64,000 nt of DNA from the NCBI RefSeq assembly GCF_000972845.2, contig NC_040016.1, positions 8,018,701 through 8,082,700 of the forward strand, read 5' to 3'. Position 1 is the stretch's first letter, and each line of letters opens with the position of its first letter. The notes under the pieces are model-generated. The model was not told where the DNA came from. It saw only the letters and a program-made list of their open reading frames with translations, and made no database searches. Made by a program: the position numbers and the translations under genes. Shown in pieces: positions 9,811 to 22,630 of this stretch. This DNA is from Larimichthys crocea (lineage: Eukaryota; Chordata; Actinopteri; Sciaenidae).

Positions 9811-12800
9811 TCCCTCAAACACATGAAGGACTGGAGGATGGATGGCTGGGACTTATGACAAAGGACGTTTGATGTGTTTTGTTTTCCCCTTGTCATAACT
9901 GTTATGTGATGTATGTTGTAGTATGATTATGTTTCTCATACAGATGAGACAAAATAACCTAATTTGGAACAAAAACCTTTTTATTTTATTTTAAAATAAA
10001 GACAGATGTTTGGTGAAGGCAACACAAGGATCGTAGATAAAGTGGCTTCACATACGCCGTTACTTCATCGAAGTCCATTAATGGAGTAATAAAACTGCCA
10101 GCATAGAAGGACAGACCATAAATTAAGACACCTACATCACCCTAAATCCTGTCTCTGTGCCACCAGAAGCTTCTTCAATCTGGCTCCCAAAGCTTTCTAT
10201 CCCCCCCTCCCCCTTTGTCCTCTCCAATGCCACATCAGCACTTCACACTCACACAATAATTTATTTTATTTTTTTTAATCTTTCAACCCCCTTCAATAAA
10301 ATGGCTCTAAATTTCCTCTAAATATATCCTGCCAAATGCTCGAAGCCTTTAGCTCGAAGGCAACTGTCTTTTTTGGCGGCAGAAAACGTAAACAGGGTGT
10401 TTTCTCAGTGAGACTTCCTGGTATAAGTAAAGGTTAAATGAAGACAGCCATGTCAGATCCTAATGCGGGGGTCATGATGGGGTGGGTGCTCTCCATTGGC
10501 TGACAAACAGGACGTCCGGCTGAGTTGAGCGGGAGCCAGGGATGAAGCGGATGGACTGACACTGAGCTGGCTGGGCCGACTCCAGCTCCACTCCAGCATC
10601 TCCTGTCCATCTGTCCCCACCTCGCTCACACCAGGGGACAAGTCACTCGAGTGTCTCGACCTACTCTGCTCAATTTGGCAGGCTCCGTGTGAGCAACTCT
10701 ACCAATAATTGGCCACCAAAGAGTAACATCTGTCACACACAGTATTGCATTGAATTTAAGTCTTTAATGTGTGTGATTTTCTTTATTTATAACGCATGAC
10801 ATTTACTCATACCTACATGAGCTATAATCAGATTTACTAATCGCTAATGCTTTAAATGTCAGATGATAAAAGCTTCTCCTTTTTTCCATTCTTGAACTCT
10901 TTTTTCCCCTACTGGACACAAAAACTGTGTTTGCTTTTATTACATTTCAGAGAGCTGAGATTTGGCAGGACATGATGGCTCTAATATTTGTTACAGCTTC
11001 TTTATTTTGTGCAAAATGTGTGTCCAGCAAGTTCCCCATGAAAATCCCTCAAATCATCTGCTTTGGAAGCTGATTAGTCCCTGAACCAGTTTTTGTAGTT
11101 GATCTAACCACATTTTTCCATCATTTGTACTATTTGTTTAAAAACCTGATGAAAAGGAGTGTTTAGGCATTTTTAAAATGTTTCAGAGGACACAGTGATA
11201 GTCTTTTATTTTGACAGCCTGGGCGTTTGATTTCAGTAAACCAAATTGCATCGACCAGTGGTCATCAGAAACCTTTACTCCCTATCTTCCTCTTCGGCTT
11301 TTTGATGTAGGCTTTTCTAGTGTGAAAGGAGATGCTGGAATGGTATGTAATGCATTAAAGAGCTGTTTGAAAGTGGGCGGGTTAGATCAGAAAAATCTGA
11401 CTCAATCCTTTGTGCGTATTCTTGAGCTGCCACAAAAAGAAGCAGACAAGTCACTTTGTGTTTACCAATTCAACTACAGCTCTCTCTACTTTGTGGCATC
11501 TGACCGAATCCCATATCTTTGCATTCCTCTTGTTCAAATTACACCACAAACTTCAAGGTGAAGACCTTTGGTGTCATTTACATTGTAATCTTATCACCAG
11601 TGCGCTTCTTTTCTCAATTAGAAATAATTAATGAGACACCACTCAGCAGGTCCAACAGCAAATTGGAGACAAAACGATATTTTCAAAACCAGGTTTGTGT
11701 CTGGCATGACCTTAAACAGCAGACACCAGCAGTGCCACCCAGAGGTTAACTCTGTGTTGAGAGTCTCCAGTCAAACCCCGAGAGGAATTACAGAACAGGG
11801 GTAAAAACAAGAAGAGAGAATAGGAAGTGCTGGTGGCAAACGAAGCCAGGCAGGCATGCAGGCAAGCAGCAGCCTCATCGTTTCATCCATTTCTGTTCTC
11901 CCGTCTTTAGTCACGTCTAAGGCGTGCAGTCATGCTGCTCAGTGTTTACCCTGGATTATAGAGACAACTCTTTGCCCTGTGCAGTTCTCCCTGCTGAATT
12001 CTCTGCCTCGCCACTCAGACACGCTCCAGCCCAGACGTGACTCATTCACACTCACACACAGGAACATGGCTTGCTGAGGCCTCTGGGGACGAGAGCTCTC
12101 AGCGGGCACCAATCACAGCGCAGAAGCGGGTGAAGCCAGCCTCTTGTGCTCCACAAACACAACCTTTTGACCTGGATCGAGATCAGTGGAACTAAATCCA
12201 TCCTTTGGGTTCAGCTTTTATTGGGGTGAAATGCTGTCATAGCTTCTGTAGCGCCCCTGTTAGGGATGATTCATGGGACAGAAGGGATGGTTAGCTCTTG
12301 TTTGTTTGACCCATCTGCCATCTGAGATGAACTAAAATGTTCATCGAAGGGATTTCTTTGTTAGGATGTCCATGTGCATCATTTTTACTGCTCGCTCGAG
12401 TCCGACAGCACACATTTTTGTGTGAGATGCAGTCAGTTTAGTGAAAATTTAAATTGGCTATCATGAATGATATCACTGAAGGCATGCAAAAACTCATAAC
12501 ATTTTCTTTTCTTGCACACTGTGAAAACTCAGCGGAGAATGGATATTCTGTTTTCTTACAGCATTCATTTTGAAGATACATATTCAAACACTGTCAATAA
12601 AGCACGACATGAGCTTTTCACTTAAAAGAAAAACAGATTTAGCACAAACAGTGTGGCATTTAAGTTTATTTTGTTTACGTTTTGGATTATAGATTTGTGT
12701 GAGATTGGGAACACTGTCAACAGACTATGCCAGACTATGATATTTCTAAAGGTCAGGAGAAGCATGTCTGCTCTCACACTTAGTCAACAATGGGAGTCAT

Positions 12801-14738
12801 TGTCGCTCGCATCAGAGGTGATAAAAACATTTTTTTTTTTCTTCCCGCTGTTGTTTTTTTGTGGCCTAGATTTATAAGACTGCACAAAAGCAATAACAGT
12901 ATAAGACCACGGGGGCAGAAGAGCGTCTGAACTACAATAGTCATAACAGATTCTGTCCCCATGATTACAAGCCAGCAGGGCAGAAACAGGCAGCATTTTT
13001 TGTGTCAGTAGGTTTTCTGAGACAAGGCCACTGATGGAAGATGAAAGTTCATTTATGAAGTTCCTTCTTATGGAGATCAATTCAGATTTGGAGGGGAAAA
13101 AAGTTTTGGCTGCAGCATTCCCTGGTGATGTACTGTACAATGTTTGCACTAATAGCATATCAACATGGCCTGACGGGATACTTTTGTCTAGGGGTTTTTC
13201 AGCAAATACATGGTCGAGTCACTGGGGGGAGGGGGGTCCAGCATTGTACACATTACACATGAATGAGCTGGGAGGGCGCCAACTGCAACATAACTTGACT
13301 TCCAAATGAATAAATGAAGGCAATTAGTAGATCTGTTTACAATGTTGTGGAGACAGAAGTAGGTCAAACGTGGCAGAGACAGGAGGGAGGAGGGAGCCAG
13401 CAAGCCAGAGCCAGGGGCTGTCGCTGGTACCTACAGTGATGAGTCGGGGAATTAGGACATGAAAATGCCGTCTTTGTTAACGTTGACTTATAAATGAATG
13501 TCATACTGAATCACAAGAGACCGGTGGGGTTTATAAGGAAAAGCAATGTTTTGTGATCAGTCCACCGTGTTTTATCTGTGGTAGCGTTATGGAGTGGGGG
13601 CCAGCCCAGGGCGACTGGCTCTGCCTCGTAAGCCCCCCTTCACACAGAAACACAGACTCAAGCCTCAGAGGGCATGATGTGTAGCATGGATGCTCACACT
13701 GCAGATACCCACAGGATATCTCCACTTTGATGCCGCATAGTGAAATTTTGTGGCATTTGGCCTGTGGTTAATTTCCATCATTATGTTCTACATTGTAAAC
13801 TCAAACAACAGTGCTTCCCCCAGACATTTTCTCTCAGTCGGGAAGGGGAAGAAAATCTCATAACCACTATTTAGATTAATGATACTAACACTTTGCGATG
13901 CTAGTGTTCTCTGGAAACAATGTGAAGTGCTGTAAATTCATTTAGTTTTATTGGCAGCGTTTCTGGCGTGTTTGTGGCATGATTTTTTATTAGCAAAAAT
14001 GAACCGTAATTGCCTTTTTTTTCCATACTTGTTGTTTAGTTTATTGGTCAGCACAGATATTGCTCGCTTTAGGACTCTCCAGCCAGCCACTAATCTTGAT
14101 GCTAGAGTAGTGGAAGATGTCTGTGGGGAACAGTAAAGCAACACTGTGTCATCACAACACGCTCTGCTCTTAATAACTGCAGGATGCGAGGGACCTGGGC
14201 AGAGGCAAATGTGACATAGGGGAGCAATTCCAACACATCGCCACAACACAGTCAGCAGCCTCCTCCGCAATGCATGCCATTATCTTAGGGCATATGCATT
14301 ATACATGCAGATACAGTACTATATCTGAAATTGCTGTTAAGAGCAGGGACCAGATGAAGGGCACTGCTGCAACAGTCAGATTTAACCATGCATGCCTTTC
14401 TCCTCCCTTCCCTCTTCTTAGCTCCGTCTCCTCTTCCATAAATCTCATTGTCGGTCTTCCCTGGTTAATGGTGACCTCAAGCAGGCTCCTCTCAACTGCC
14501 GAAGCCCTCGTGTTGCATATATGATGAGTATAGAGGGGAAAGTCAAAGTGACCTCCAGCACTGTGATGAAAACCCATGCAGCTCGAGTGCAATAGAGGGT
14601 CTTCTATAATTCAGCAACCGCAGAAGAAGACAGGGGGCGAGCTACGTTTTCTTTGGAACTGCACAGCATGTGCGGTTGAGCCATGTTGCAGCGTCTGTCC
14701 AGCTCCCCCCCGCCCTTCATTCTTAACGTCACTTAAGT

Positions 14739-14768
14739 GCAAGAAGCAGAAGAAGAAGAAGAAGAAGG
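14739..14768 (+). repeat. (AAG)n trinucleotide tract
   Basis: Runs of AAG/GAA triplets at about 14,739-14,768. The lysine-rich frame over it is an artefact. Confidence 0.85.
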
Positions 14769-14848
14769 CGCACAAGGCTCAAACAGAGGAGTCTGACCGA
14801 AGCATGGAGTGATCCGTGGACAGTGCAGCTGCAGGGTGCTGAAATGTG

Positions 14849-14934
14849 AGCTGTACTCTCTAGTACAGAACAGCTCTCCAGTTGTGTTTTTAGCTGTACT
14901 CTCTAGTACAGAACAGCTCTCCAGTTGTGTTTTT
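14849..14934 (+). repeat. Tandem duplication, two perfect 43-bp units
   Basis: The unit begins AGCTGTACTCTCTAGTACAG and is repeated exactly from 14,892. Each unit holds a small perfect hairpin, CTGTACT-CTCT-AGTACAG. The array ends in an expanded T tract. Confidence 0.9.
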
Positions 14935-17605
14935 TTTTTGTTTTTTTTTGTGCTGTATAGAGCATTTCTTTGGCTCAGTAACTACCGGCCTGATATTCAG
15001 CCTCAAGCATGGCTGTAATTTTATTGTCTGCTCCCATCCTCTGAGTTTGTCTTTTTTTATTTTTTTGTTTGTTTGTTTGTTTGAGTTGACACTTCTCTTG
15101 TAGCAAAAAAAGCTATTTTTCTGCACGCGCTGATTCAGTTACAGATGTGCCGAGCTATATTGCTTTTGCATGCATAAATCATGGGAAAATGCATTAAATT
15201 TGGCAGAGTTTAGACCCCAGCGAGTGTATGAATGAGAAAAATAATGAAACACAGTGATGCAGAGCATCCGTGTGAAGCTGTGAAGCACATATGTCCATAA
15301 TTCCCACACCACTGCACACAGAAATCAAAGAAACTTATTCCAAAGAAAGCCTGTATGTTTCTTCCTCTCTCTTTGCCCATATGGCTCCGTGGGGTGGAGG
15401 ATGCCAAGGTTGGAGGTATCTGGCACGAATAATTACGATCAAAGAAATTACAATGCAAAAAGAACAGCTGCTCCCTCCACTGCTGACAAATCACTGTGAG
15501 CAAGAGGAGACAGCGATAGACGCCGAGCGAGGGAGAGAGAAACAGGAAAGAGGAGGAGAGACAGTACATGTTCTACTATTCGACAACTTTCCCTCTAAGT
15601 ATCTGCTGCTCCGAAACCCATTTAACATTTAATCCACAGTGCAAATAAGACTTTTGGTGGCCATTGAGCCAAAAGCTGTACAAATACAAGCATCTGCCCA
15701 GATTATCTCAGTCTGTCTCCATGGTTGGCCCAACCCGGCTTGTCCCTAAATATAACCTACTCTGAAATTCTATCCAGACTCCTTAGTCTGAATGAGAATT
15801 TGGGTAAATGCATAGAAATTTCCTCAATGTTCAGAAATAGATATAGCCTGGTTAAAAGTACAGCACCCTAGTGATCCAGAGGTCTACCAGGACTGCAAAC
15901 ACAGGTGACTTTAACTCAAATAGAAATTCACTGGAAGGCAAAAGCTCCTTAAGGGATAACACATATGGGGGGACACAGTCAGGATTTAAAGCAGAGAACA
16001 TTTCCCATCGCTATAATGTGTTCTTCTTGATAGAACTTGATCCTAAAATTAATATTGAATTCTCAAAGTCTATTAAGTAAGTCCAGTCCCACCTGGTTTG
16101 TGGCTGCCAAGGGCTGAACACTGCTGCAGTCTCGGATGTAGTCCAGGTGCTCTGTGCTTCTGGGACGTGTAGGTAACTGATGACTTACTTTTTTTTTTTT
16201 TAAGACACAAGCAACTCATTCAGCAGATGTTTGCCTGCCAAACTGTGGCGTTAACATCCCCCCAAAGACTGTCAGTGAAAGTCACAAGGGAGATTCAGTT
16301 GTGTCCTCTTTCTGTAATCAAGCGCATGCTTTTTTATCTCGAAACCTTTAACTTTCATAAATGCTAAATTGCAGCAACTGCAAGTAAGTAGATAGGCCTT
16401 CAGTGTTTTTAGGATAACACCTTTAATGGATGAGTACCCCAAACTGCACGTCATGTTGTTTAAAACTTCTGTGACGATGGAGATTGTTCAAAAGTCTGTT
16501 GGATGTTATTATTTATTGGGAATTTCACCAACCAACATGCCATGAAGAAAAGTGCTACAAAGATTTTATTTTCTAGAAATGGAAAATGAGTTGGAAGCAT
16601 TTGCAGAAATGGAGGGAAATAGAAGGTTTTTAGTGAAATGACACAGATTTGCTATGGCTTTACCACATTACGACAAATTTCCATACATTTTCCATGTCAT
16701 ATAACACATTCTCCGTGACCAGTATTTGCATTTTCAATTTCTATATTAAGCTGCCACATTTTAATTGATTGCTAATTTGAATGTTCCAATGTATGAAATA
16801 AAAAAATGATGTTTTTAAAGGTTGGCAGCATCCAAACCTTTTATGAAGAACTAGAGGTAAAGAGGTACTCTGGCAGTGCAGCCTCCGTGGATTTGGGAGA
16901 CTTCCAAGAGACAGATTTTTTAACAGAAAGGTCAAAACTGGTGCAGAAGAGCGTGAGATTTGGTCCATAATAATAACACTGGTGTCCACATTTCTCACAA
17001 TGCTGATAGCATCTTTAGTTAAACTCTCCCTGCCAGGTAAACATCCATGTCATTCAAACTTTGCACCCTGAGTCTGTAGCACAGCCTTTCTGTTAAAGAT
17101 ATGTAGCCTCCAAATCCCAACCTGAGATAACCCTGATGATATCACCAAGGCTATATTCTCAGACCTTTGAAAGCTCATCCAGAGCCACAGAAAACACTGT
17201 AAAACTGTTTTCATACTTCACAGCTAAGTAACACTTCCGATGAGTTAACTGATTCCCGTGTGCCCTGTTAAGATAATAGATTGCAAACTCTTCAAACTTA
17301 AAGGTTGTGTACCTTTCCAAAAAAAAAAAAAGAAACATATGACATCCCTCAACTTTTTCTGATAACCATATGTTGTCTACTTACACGAGTGCCAGAGAAA
17401 ATCTTGCAAAACACACACATCAGCAAAGTTATTGCACTGTTTGTATCAACTACGGTGTGACAATCTGGAGGCGATGCGCCATATTGCAAGACCGCCATCA
17501 CTGCATGCTGAGTGCTGCCAAAGCTGCCATCTGGCAGGTGAGCTGCACGCTTTCCACTTGTACCTCTCCTCCCTTTCACTCTCCTCCACTGTTGTCACCC
17601 CCCTC

Positions 17606-17640
17606 CGCCTCTCTCTCTCTCTCTTACTCTCTCTCTCTGT
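17606..17640 (+). repeat. (CT)n microsatellite, imperfect
   Basis: A CT-rich tract inside a broader pyrimidine-rich stretch (17,560-17,720). The Ser/Leu-rich open frame here is compositional. Confidence 0.8.
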
Positions 17641-17875
17641 CTAGTCTTGTCTTTATTAGTCTTTCTCACTCCCGCCATTTTTCCCACCTTTTGCTCTCCT
17701 CTCAACCCCCGTATCATCCCTTTTCTCCACCTCTATTTACCTAAACATCCACCTCCCTCCAGGCCTGAATCACACACTGAAACAAGAGGAAGCGTGAAGA
17801 TCGAATGGAGGGATGAAGTAGAAAAAGAGTGAGGACAACAGCATATCGGTCGTGCATGATGATCTGCAGTATTCT

Positions 17876-17876
17876 C

Positions 17877-17919
<43 letters not shown>
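17876..17919 (+). repeat. (CTTT)n microsatellite
   Basis: About eleven CTTT units in plxna2 intron 1. The Phe/Leu/Ser-repeat frames are artefacts. Confidence 0.97.
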
Positions 17920-20175
17920 GTCTCCCATCACTCTTGGATTCATATCACTGTTTGTGTCTCCTCTCATGCTGTATACACTCCTGGGCGCATACAGTAAATG
18001 CACACACATGCAAGCACTAACACAAAGACAAAACACACACACTGGGGGCTCTCCTTCTTCTTCCTCGGGCTGTAGCATCTGAACAGTCATGTTTAATCAG
18101 TGTCTCCGTGGGCAACAGGGGTAGTGTTGGGGGTAGAGAGTGGGGAGACTGTTGGAGGTGGGGGGTCTCCAGCTATGGGTAGTAGCAGTGAGTTGCTGTG
18201 CACTCACACACCGTGTAATTGCGTTACATACACTAATTCGCCTGATGTACTATTGCAGCGCCTTTGCCCCTGACCCACATCGCACTCCCTGATATTCAAA
18301 TTACTCTAAAATCAATGTCATGGATTGAACTGACGGTCACTTGATTCAGAAGCTGTTTTTCGAAGCTGAATTGACTTCCTGATTTCTTATTTTATTTTTC
18401 TGGCTTCTCAAACAAACAGTTTAGCCCATTAATCTCTGTAGGAGACTATAACACTTAACTCCTGGCTTGCGGTTGAATGTGACAGAGACAGATGTTCTAA
18501 ATTACTTCATCTACACTGGTCAAGCGTTTCCTCCGGGGTCAAGGAGCTCTGAAATGATGCAGTTTCACATAACCCCTCAATAGTCAAAACTGCCATTATA
18601 AAAGCCAGTTAAAATACTCAAATCAATAGACCACCCAACGAAAACCCATTTTTTATGCTTCATTTAGTTGGACGTGTCCTGTCTTGTCCAGTCTGACAGT
18701 ATGTGTATACTCACCCAAACCCTAACAATTTAACCAACATCTGCCCCTTTGATTTCAGTCACTGCCCGAAAACAAAACAGCATGAGTGAGTGAGTGGAAA
18801 TTTGTTTGTGCCCCTCAAACCACTCAAGCTACTCGTATATTTTGAGAAATTATGTCTAAGATACATTGGATGATCCAGAGAAAATGATGTAATTCCAGTA
18901 AAAAGACTGAGGTCTGTGGATCATCCTGAGTTAGAGGAGCATTGCCGTGTTCAAAATTTAAACAGCACAGATACACTCAGATATCTCTAAGGACCAAAAG
19001 TATCTGCATGTGTAGAAATATAAATTTTGGATAAAATGACCCCTCTATTCAGGAGTTTGGATTTATTAACCCTTTAACATTACTGAAACTCCGTAGATGA
19101 ACAACAATAATCTCAATCTGTACCTTATTGTTGTCAAGTGCAGCAAAAAAGAAATGGAGAGAACTAATGTGAAGATTCATTTAAATTCTAAAATTAGCAG
19201 GCAACTGATAAAGTGCTGGAGCGCATGACTGGCATGAACAAGCCAGGAGAGAAGCCAATCTCTCTCTTTCTCTCCATGAGAGGCTTTACCCACTCTGGAG
19301 GGGCCAGGAGAATAAAAGCTAGTCCAACTGGCCGGCCAGATAAGCCGGACCAGAAAGAGTATACAGAGAGAAGAGGGGTTCATCTGGTTTGCATGAGGGG
19401 CGAGAGTCAAAGAGCTGTGAATCCAACAAACCAGCCCTCCGCTGCCCCTCCTCGCCTCCTCTGCTACCACCCAAACACTCAGAAAAGGGGGCTAGGATGC
19501 ACTTGGTCAACAGCATTGTCAAGGGTTGGCACTACTGCAGCTGTGTGTGCTTTAGTTCTTTCAGGCTCAGGCTTCATCTCAGAGCCTGCCCATGCCTTAT
19601 CAGCGTCCCAGTGCCTTCTGCTCTGCCCAGGTTGCCAAGGCTGCACAAGCTCCGGCTGAAGGAGGCAGGGCAGCAGCAGTGGAGGAGTGACTATCTCCAG
19701 GCTAAATACTTCACTCTGGTATTTGCCTGATGACCACTGATGCTCTGCCTGGAATAATACTAATAATGTGTAAAGAGTTCTGAAAAAATCTGCAAAAGCA
19801 AGCTGTTACAGCAGGCTTTTGTCTAAAGTAGAGTGAAATTTACCCTCCTGATAATTTGCACCAATTCACCACAGGGCTGGTCTGCCTCATGTCTGTGATG
19901 GGCACTGAAGATGCATTTACAGCCGCTCTTTCTCCACAGCATCAGTCCACATCTGTTGGCTGTTACAGGTGGCCAGCAGAGGAATATATATATTTTTAAT
20001 TTGCTCATGCAGCGTTATGCACAATACCTCGATTGAGGGTGCACAAAGTCACTGGTCGTTTTTCACTGCGTCCAGGGTGCGTAAAGTCTATCCAACTTTA
20101 CCCTTCTGCATACTGCCCGGCTGCACTGCACGCTGCTGCTCAGCCACTACTAACAGCAAAGGATAGATTACTCAC

Positions 20176-20420
20176 CTTGAAATAAGAGGAGACTCATTCA
20201 TGGATAGCGCAGATCCGGTTATTTCGCTGGGATTTTTCTGTTTTTTAAGAAAACGTCCCGAGTCCTCTCAGTCACTGGACGCCAAAATACAGCGAGATAA
20301 ACTGCCGGTTAATTTATTCTACGCGCTACACAGCCGGTAAAGTCATCTGGACAGCAGTGAGCATCTCTCAACTGAACCGCTGAGAAGGAGCCGGTATCAA
20401 GTGACCCTCCCACCTCGTTC
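20176..20420 (-). other. plxna2: Predicted untranslated first exon and promoter region of plxna2
   Basis: On the minus strand TCAAG|GTGAGT gives a strong donor at 20,176/20,175. The upstream 250 bases (forward to about 20,420) contain scattered CpGs, in contrast to the AT-rich surroundings. There is no long frame, as expected for a non-coding exon. Plexin-A genes commonly have an untranslated first exon far upstream, which fits. The transcription start is not resolved. A GA-rich tract (forward CT, about 20,459-20,515) lies just upstream and is a common promoter-proximal feature. Confidence 0.45.
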
Positions 20421-20458
20421 AGGGATTGATCATTTTCTGTAACAGGCAGATACACAAC

Positions 20459-20515
20459 CTCTCTCTCTCTGTCTCTCTCTCTCTCTCTCCCCCCTCCCTC
20501 CCTCTCTTTCTCCCA
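20459..20515 (+). repeat. (CT)n-rich microsatellite
   Basis: A CT/CCCT tract upstream of the predicted plxna2 first exon. As GA repeats on the coding strand it may serve as a promoter element or may simply be a microsatellite. Confidence 0.8.
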
Positions 20516-20928
20516 GTGTGTGTGTGCGGATACCGGTGCTACATGAAGTCACCCATCAGTTCACTTGCACCTCACGTACAATGTGCGCTTTTAGACCCAA
20601 CCTCCGTCACGTCATCCTTTGGCACAAACTTGAGCGCTCTTCGCACTGTTTGTGGATTTATACATCAAGGCAGACGAGACTCTAATAATCATTTCAAACG
20701 CGGAGGAATTATCAATAAATACATGCGGATAGACTTCTGTGTAGAATTTAAACCCAAATATATATTTATATATAAAACTGGACCCACCCTGCCTGTGTTA
20801 TCAGCAGCGCACAGGATGAAGATGTCAGTGTCTGAAATAGGCCTATTTGTCAAATGATTCCTATCTTTATGTATTTGTATTTGACTCTCTTCCACGTCTA
20901 CAAATGGGTTGCATTTTTTATTTTATTG

Positions 20929-20959
<31 letters not shown>

Positions 20960-21016
20960 CTATATTATTATATATAATAATCTATATTATAGATATATAT
21001 ATATATCTTATATATA
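20929..21016. repeat. (TA)n microsatellite with palindromic core
   Basis: TA runs surround ATTATTATATATAATAAT, a perfect palindrome, so the block can fold back on itself. Confidence 0.9.
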
Positions 21017-22182
21017 AATAAATGAAAGGATGAAAGGAAAGGAAATCATGTTACAGCAGCTCACTCACACAGCCAGATAAAAACAGGAACAGTCAGACCC
21101 ATTTGAGACTTAAATAAAAAAAAGTGTAACAGAAGTAACAGAACCATTCACACATTTTATCGTCAATACATAAGCGTTTTATTTCACTCAAGAAGTCCAG
21201 GTAACTGCACACAGCTGCATACATAGGTTTCCTTTGAAATACTGCCATCTGTAGGCTGATTCATGTAACCACACATCTGTCTGACAATGCAGAGCCTTTG
21301 TTTTACAAAAGACTCATTATTGTTTGCTTTCTGTCTCAGGTAAACATCCCAAACGTAATCCTAATCCAAGACTAATGAGTTGACATGCATTGTATGATGC
21401 ATGGATATCCGTAAAGGATAACTACTGTATACCAACACACAGCCAGTCAGCCATGTGTCCACATGAAACTACCACAGAACTGCTTGCATTGCTGAAAAGC
21501 TCACTCAGCACTTCTGACAGTTTGCCTGGTGTTGGTGGGGAGAAGGGAGAAGGGAGAAGGGGGGTGCACAGAGGGTCCAACAGCCAGCTGTCTGCCTCTC
21601 ATTATCTGCCATTTGGTGGGCTGGAGATGAGTTGGAGATGTCAGACGGGCTACCTGTTAGGGCCCAGCAGCTCTGGGTGGCCGGCAGACTCCCTCAGGGC
21701 TGACCAGATGGCAGCTACTCCTCACTGGCCCTGCGTCAGGTGCTGTGGTTCATGAGGCCTTGTAACACACAAATACATGCTGTAATACAAAAAAACATGC
21801 GCCTGCAGACATACAAAGACATGTGAAAACAGAGACTCAAGGTAGATGAATTCACATTCACAGTGTTGGAAATAGCAGATGTACAAGGCTGGAGCGAGTC
21901 AGCAGTTTCAGGAAGGGAAAAAGGGAAAAATAAAAAAAACATTTTTTCACACATTGAATTAGCTTTTAGAAATGTGTGATGACGTGATCCTGCTTTTAAC
22001 ATCTAATTTATTTTGTTAGTATATGTCTTTGTGTGTACTGTAATACTACCTCACCAAGTTTTAATAACCAAATTTAAATAATTTTGATGCTACATAATCA
22101 ACTAAAAGTGTCTCTGTCATTACCTGCGCCCTGTATGTATCTTTGCACCCCAGGTACGATTACCCATGAGAAGTACATAATG

Positions 22183-22630
22183 CAGTGGTTCTTAACCTGG
22201 GTTCGATCGAACCCTAGGGGTTCGGTGAGTCGGTCTCAGGGGTTCGGTGGAGCCTCCGCCCTGGAATTTTTTATACCATTTGTTACAACATATCTTTGTG
22301 AGCAATCGTTTTCGAGGATGCTGGACATAAAAACTAAGAAAAGGAACAGACTTTGCTGTGAAAATGACATGAGACTGGCACTTGCCAAGGTGAAGCCACG
22401 CATATCTGAACTGGTCTCTCAAAGGCAACAGCAGAAGTCACACTGAGGTAAGTTGTTGTGAGTTCATGCACTGTGTTGGTTTTGTTATTTGAACAAGGTG
22501 ATGTTAATGCACGGTTCATTTTGTGCACCAGTAAAAAAAACATATTTTATTTTTTACTAAAGAAGGGTTCGGTGAATGAGCATATGAAACTGGTGGGGTT
22601 CGGTACCTCCAACAAGGTTAAGAACCACTG
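22183..22630 (+). mobile_element. hAT-type DNA transposon, 448 bp, with transposase C-terminal remnant
   Basis: Perfect 16-bp terminal inverted repeats: CAGTGGTTCTTAACCT at the left, AGGTTAAGAACCACTG at the right. ATAATG lies directly outside both ends. Shifting the boundary by one base gives an 8-bp CATAATGC/GATAATGC duplication with one mismatch, as expected of hAT. Sub-terminal GGGGTTCGGT motifs recur near both ends. Between them the plus frame (about 22,264-22,443) encodes TTYLCEQSFSRMLDIK and NDMRLALAKVKPRI. This is the C-terminal dimerisation region of hAT transposases of the SCAND3/ZBED5-like type. Everything upstream in the transposase is deleted, so the copy is non-autonomous. Confidence 0.9.
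22264..22446 (+). pseudogene. hAT transposase C-terminal fragment
   Basis: The readable residues TTYLCEQSFSRM and RLALAKVKPRISELV match the hAT family dimerisation domain pattern (an LCEQSFS core followed by a LRLAL motif). The frame ends at a stop at 22,444-22,446 just before the 3' sub-terminal region, as in intact elements. The catalytic region is absent, so this is a relic. Confidence 0.8.

Larger units (their letters stand above)
9186..20175 (-). other. plxna2: plxna2 intron 1 (about 11 kb)
   Basis: Inferred between the acceptor at 9,186 and a predicted donor at 20,175. It is notable for lacking any transposon that I recognise. It holds simple repeats (14,739-14,768; 17,606-17,640; 17,876-17,919), a 43-bp tandem duplication, and a candidate conserved block near 9,540-9,810. 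A GC-richer stretch at 10,440-10,690 and another at 19,200-19,720 carry short uninterrupted frames that resemble no protein known to me. I treat them as non-coding. Confidence 0.55.
20421..22182. other. Intergenic region upstream of plxna2
   Basis: It contains the CT tract, an AT palindromic microsatellite (20,929-21,016) and otherwise unassigned sequence. Short open frames near 21,390-21,755 have no recognisable domains. Confidence 0.6.

Noticed and set aside
11211..11749. Frames of 73-116 codons in plxna2 intron 1
   Set aside because: Overlapping frames in all three phases with no domain. They look like chance open frames.
17370..18090. Overlapping Ser/Leu/Phe-rich frames on both strands
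   Set aside because: They follow CT and CTTT microsatellites inside plxna2 intron 1. Composition explains them.
19177..19730. Frames of 97-148 codons in a GC-richer stretch, considered as an alternative plexin exon or separate gene
   Set aside because: No plexin similarity, no signal peptide or domain, and frames on both strands overlap.
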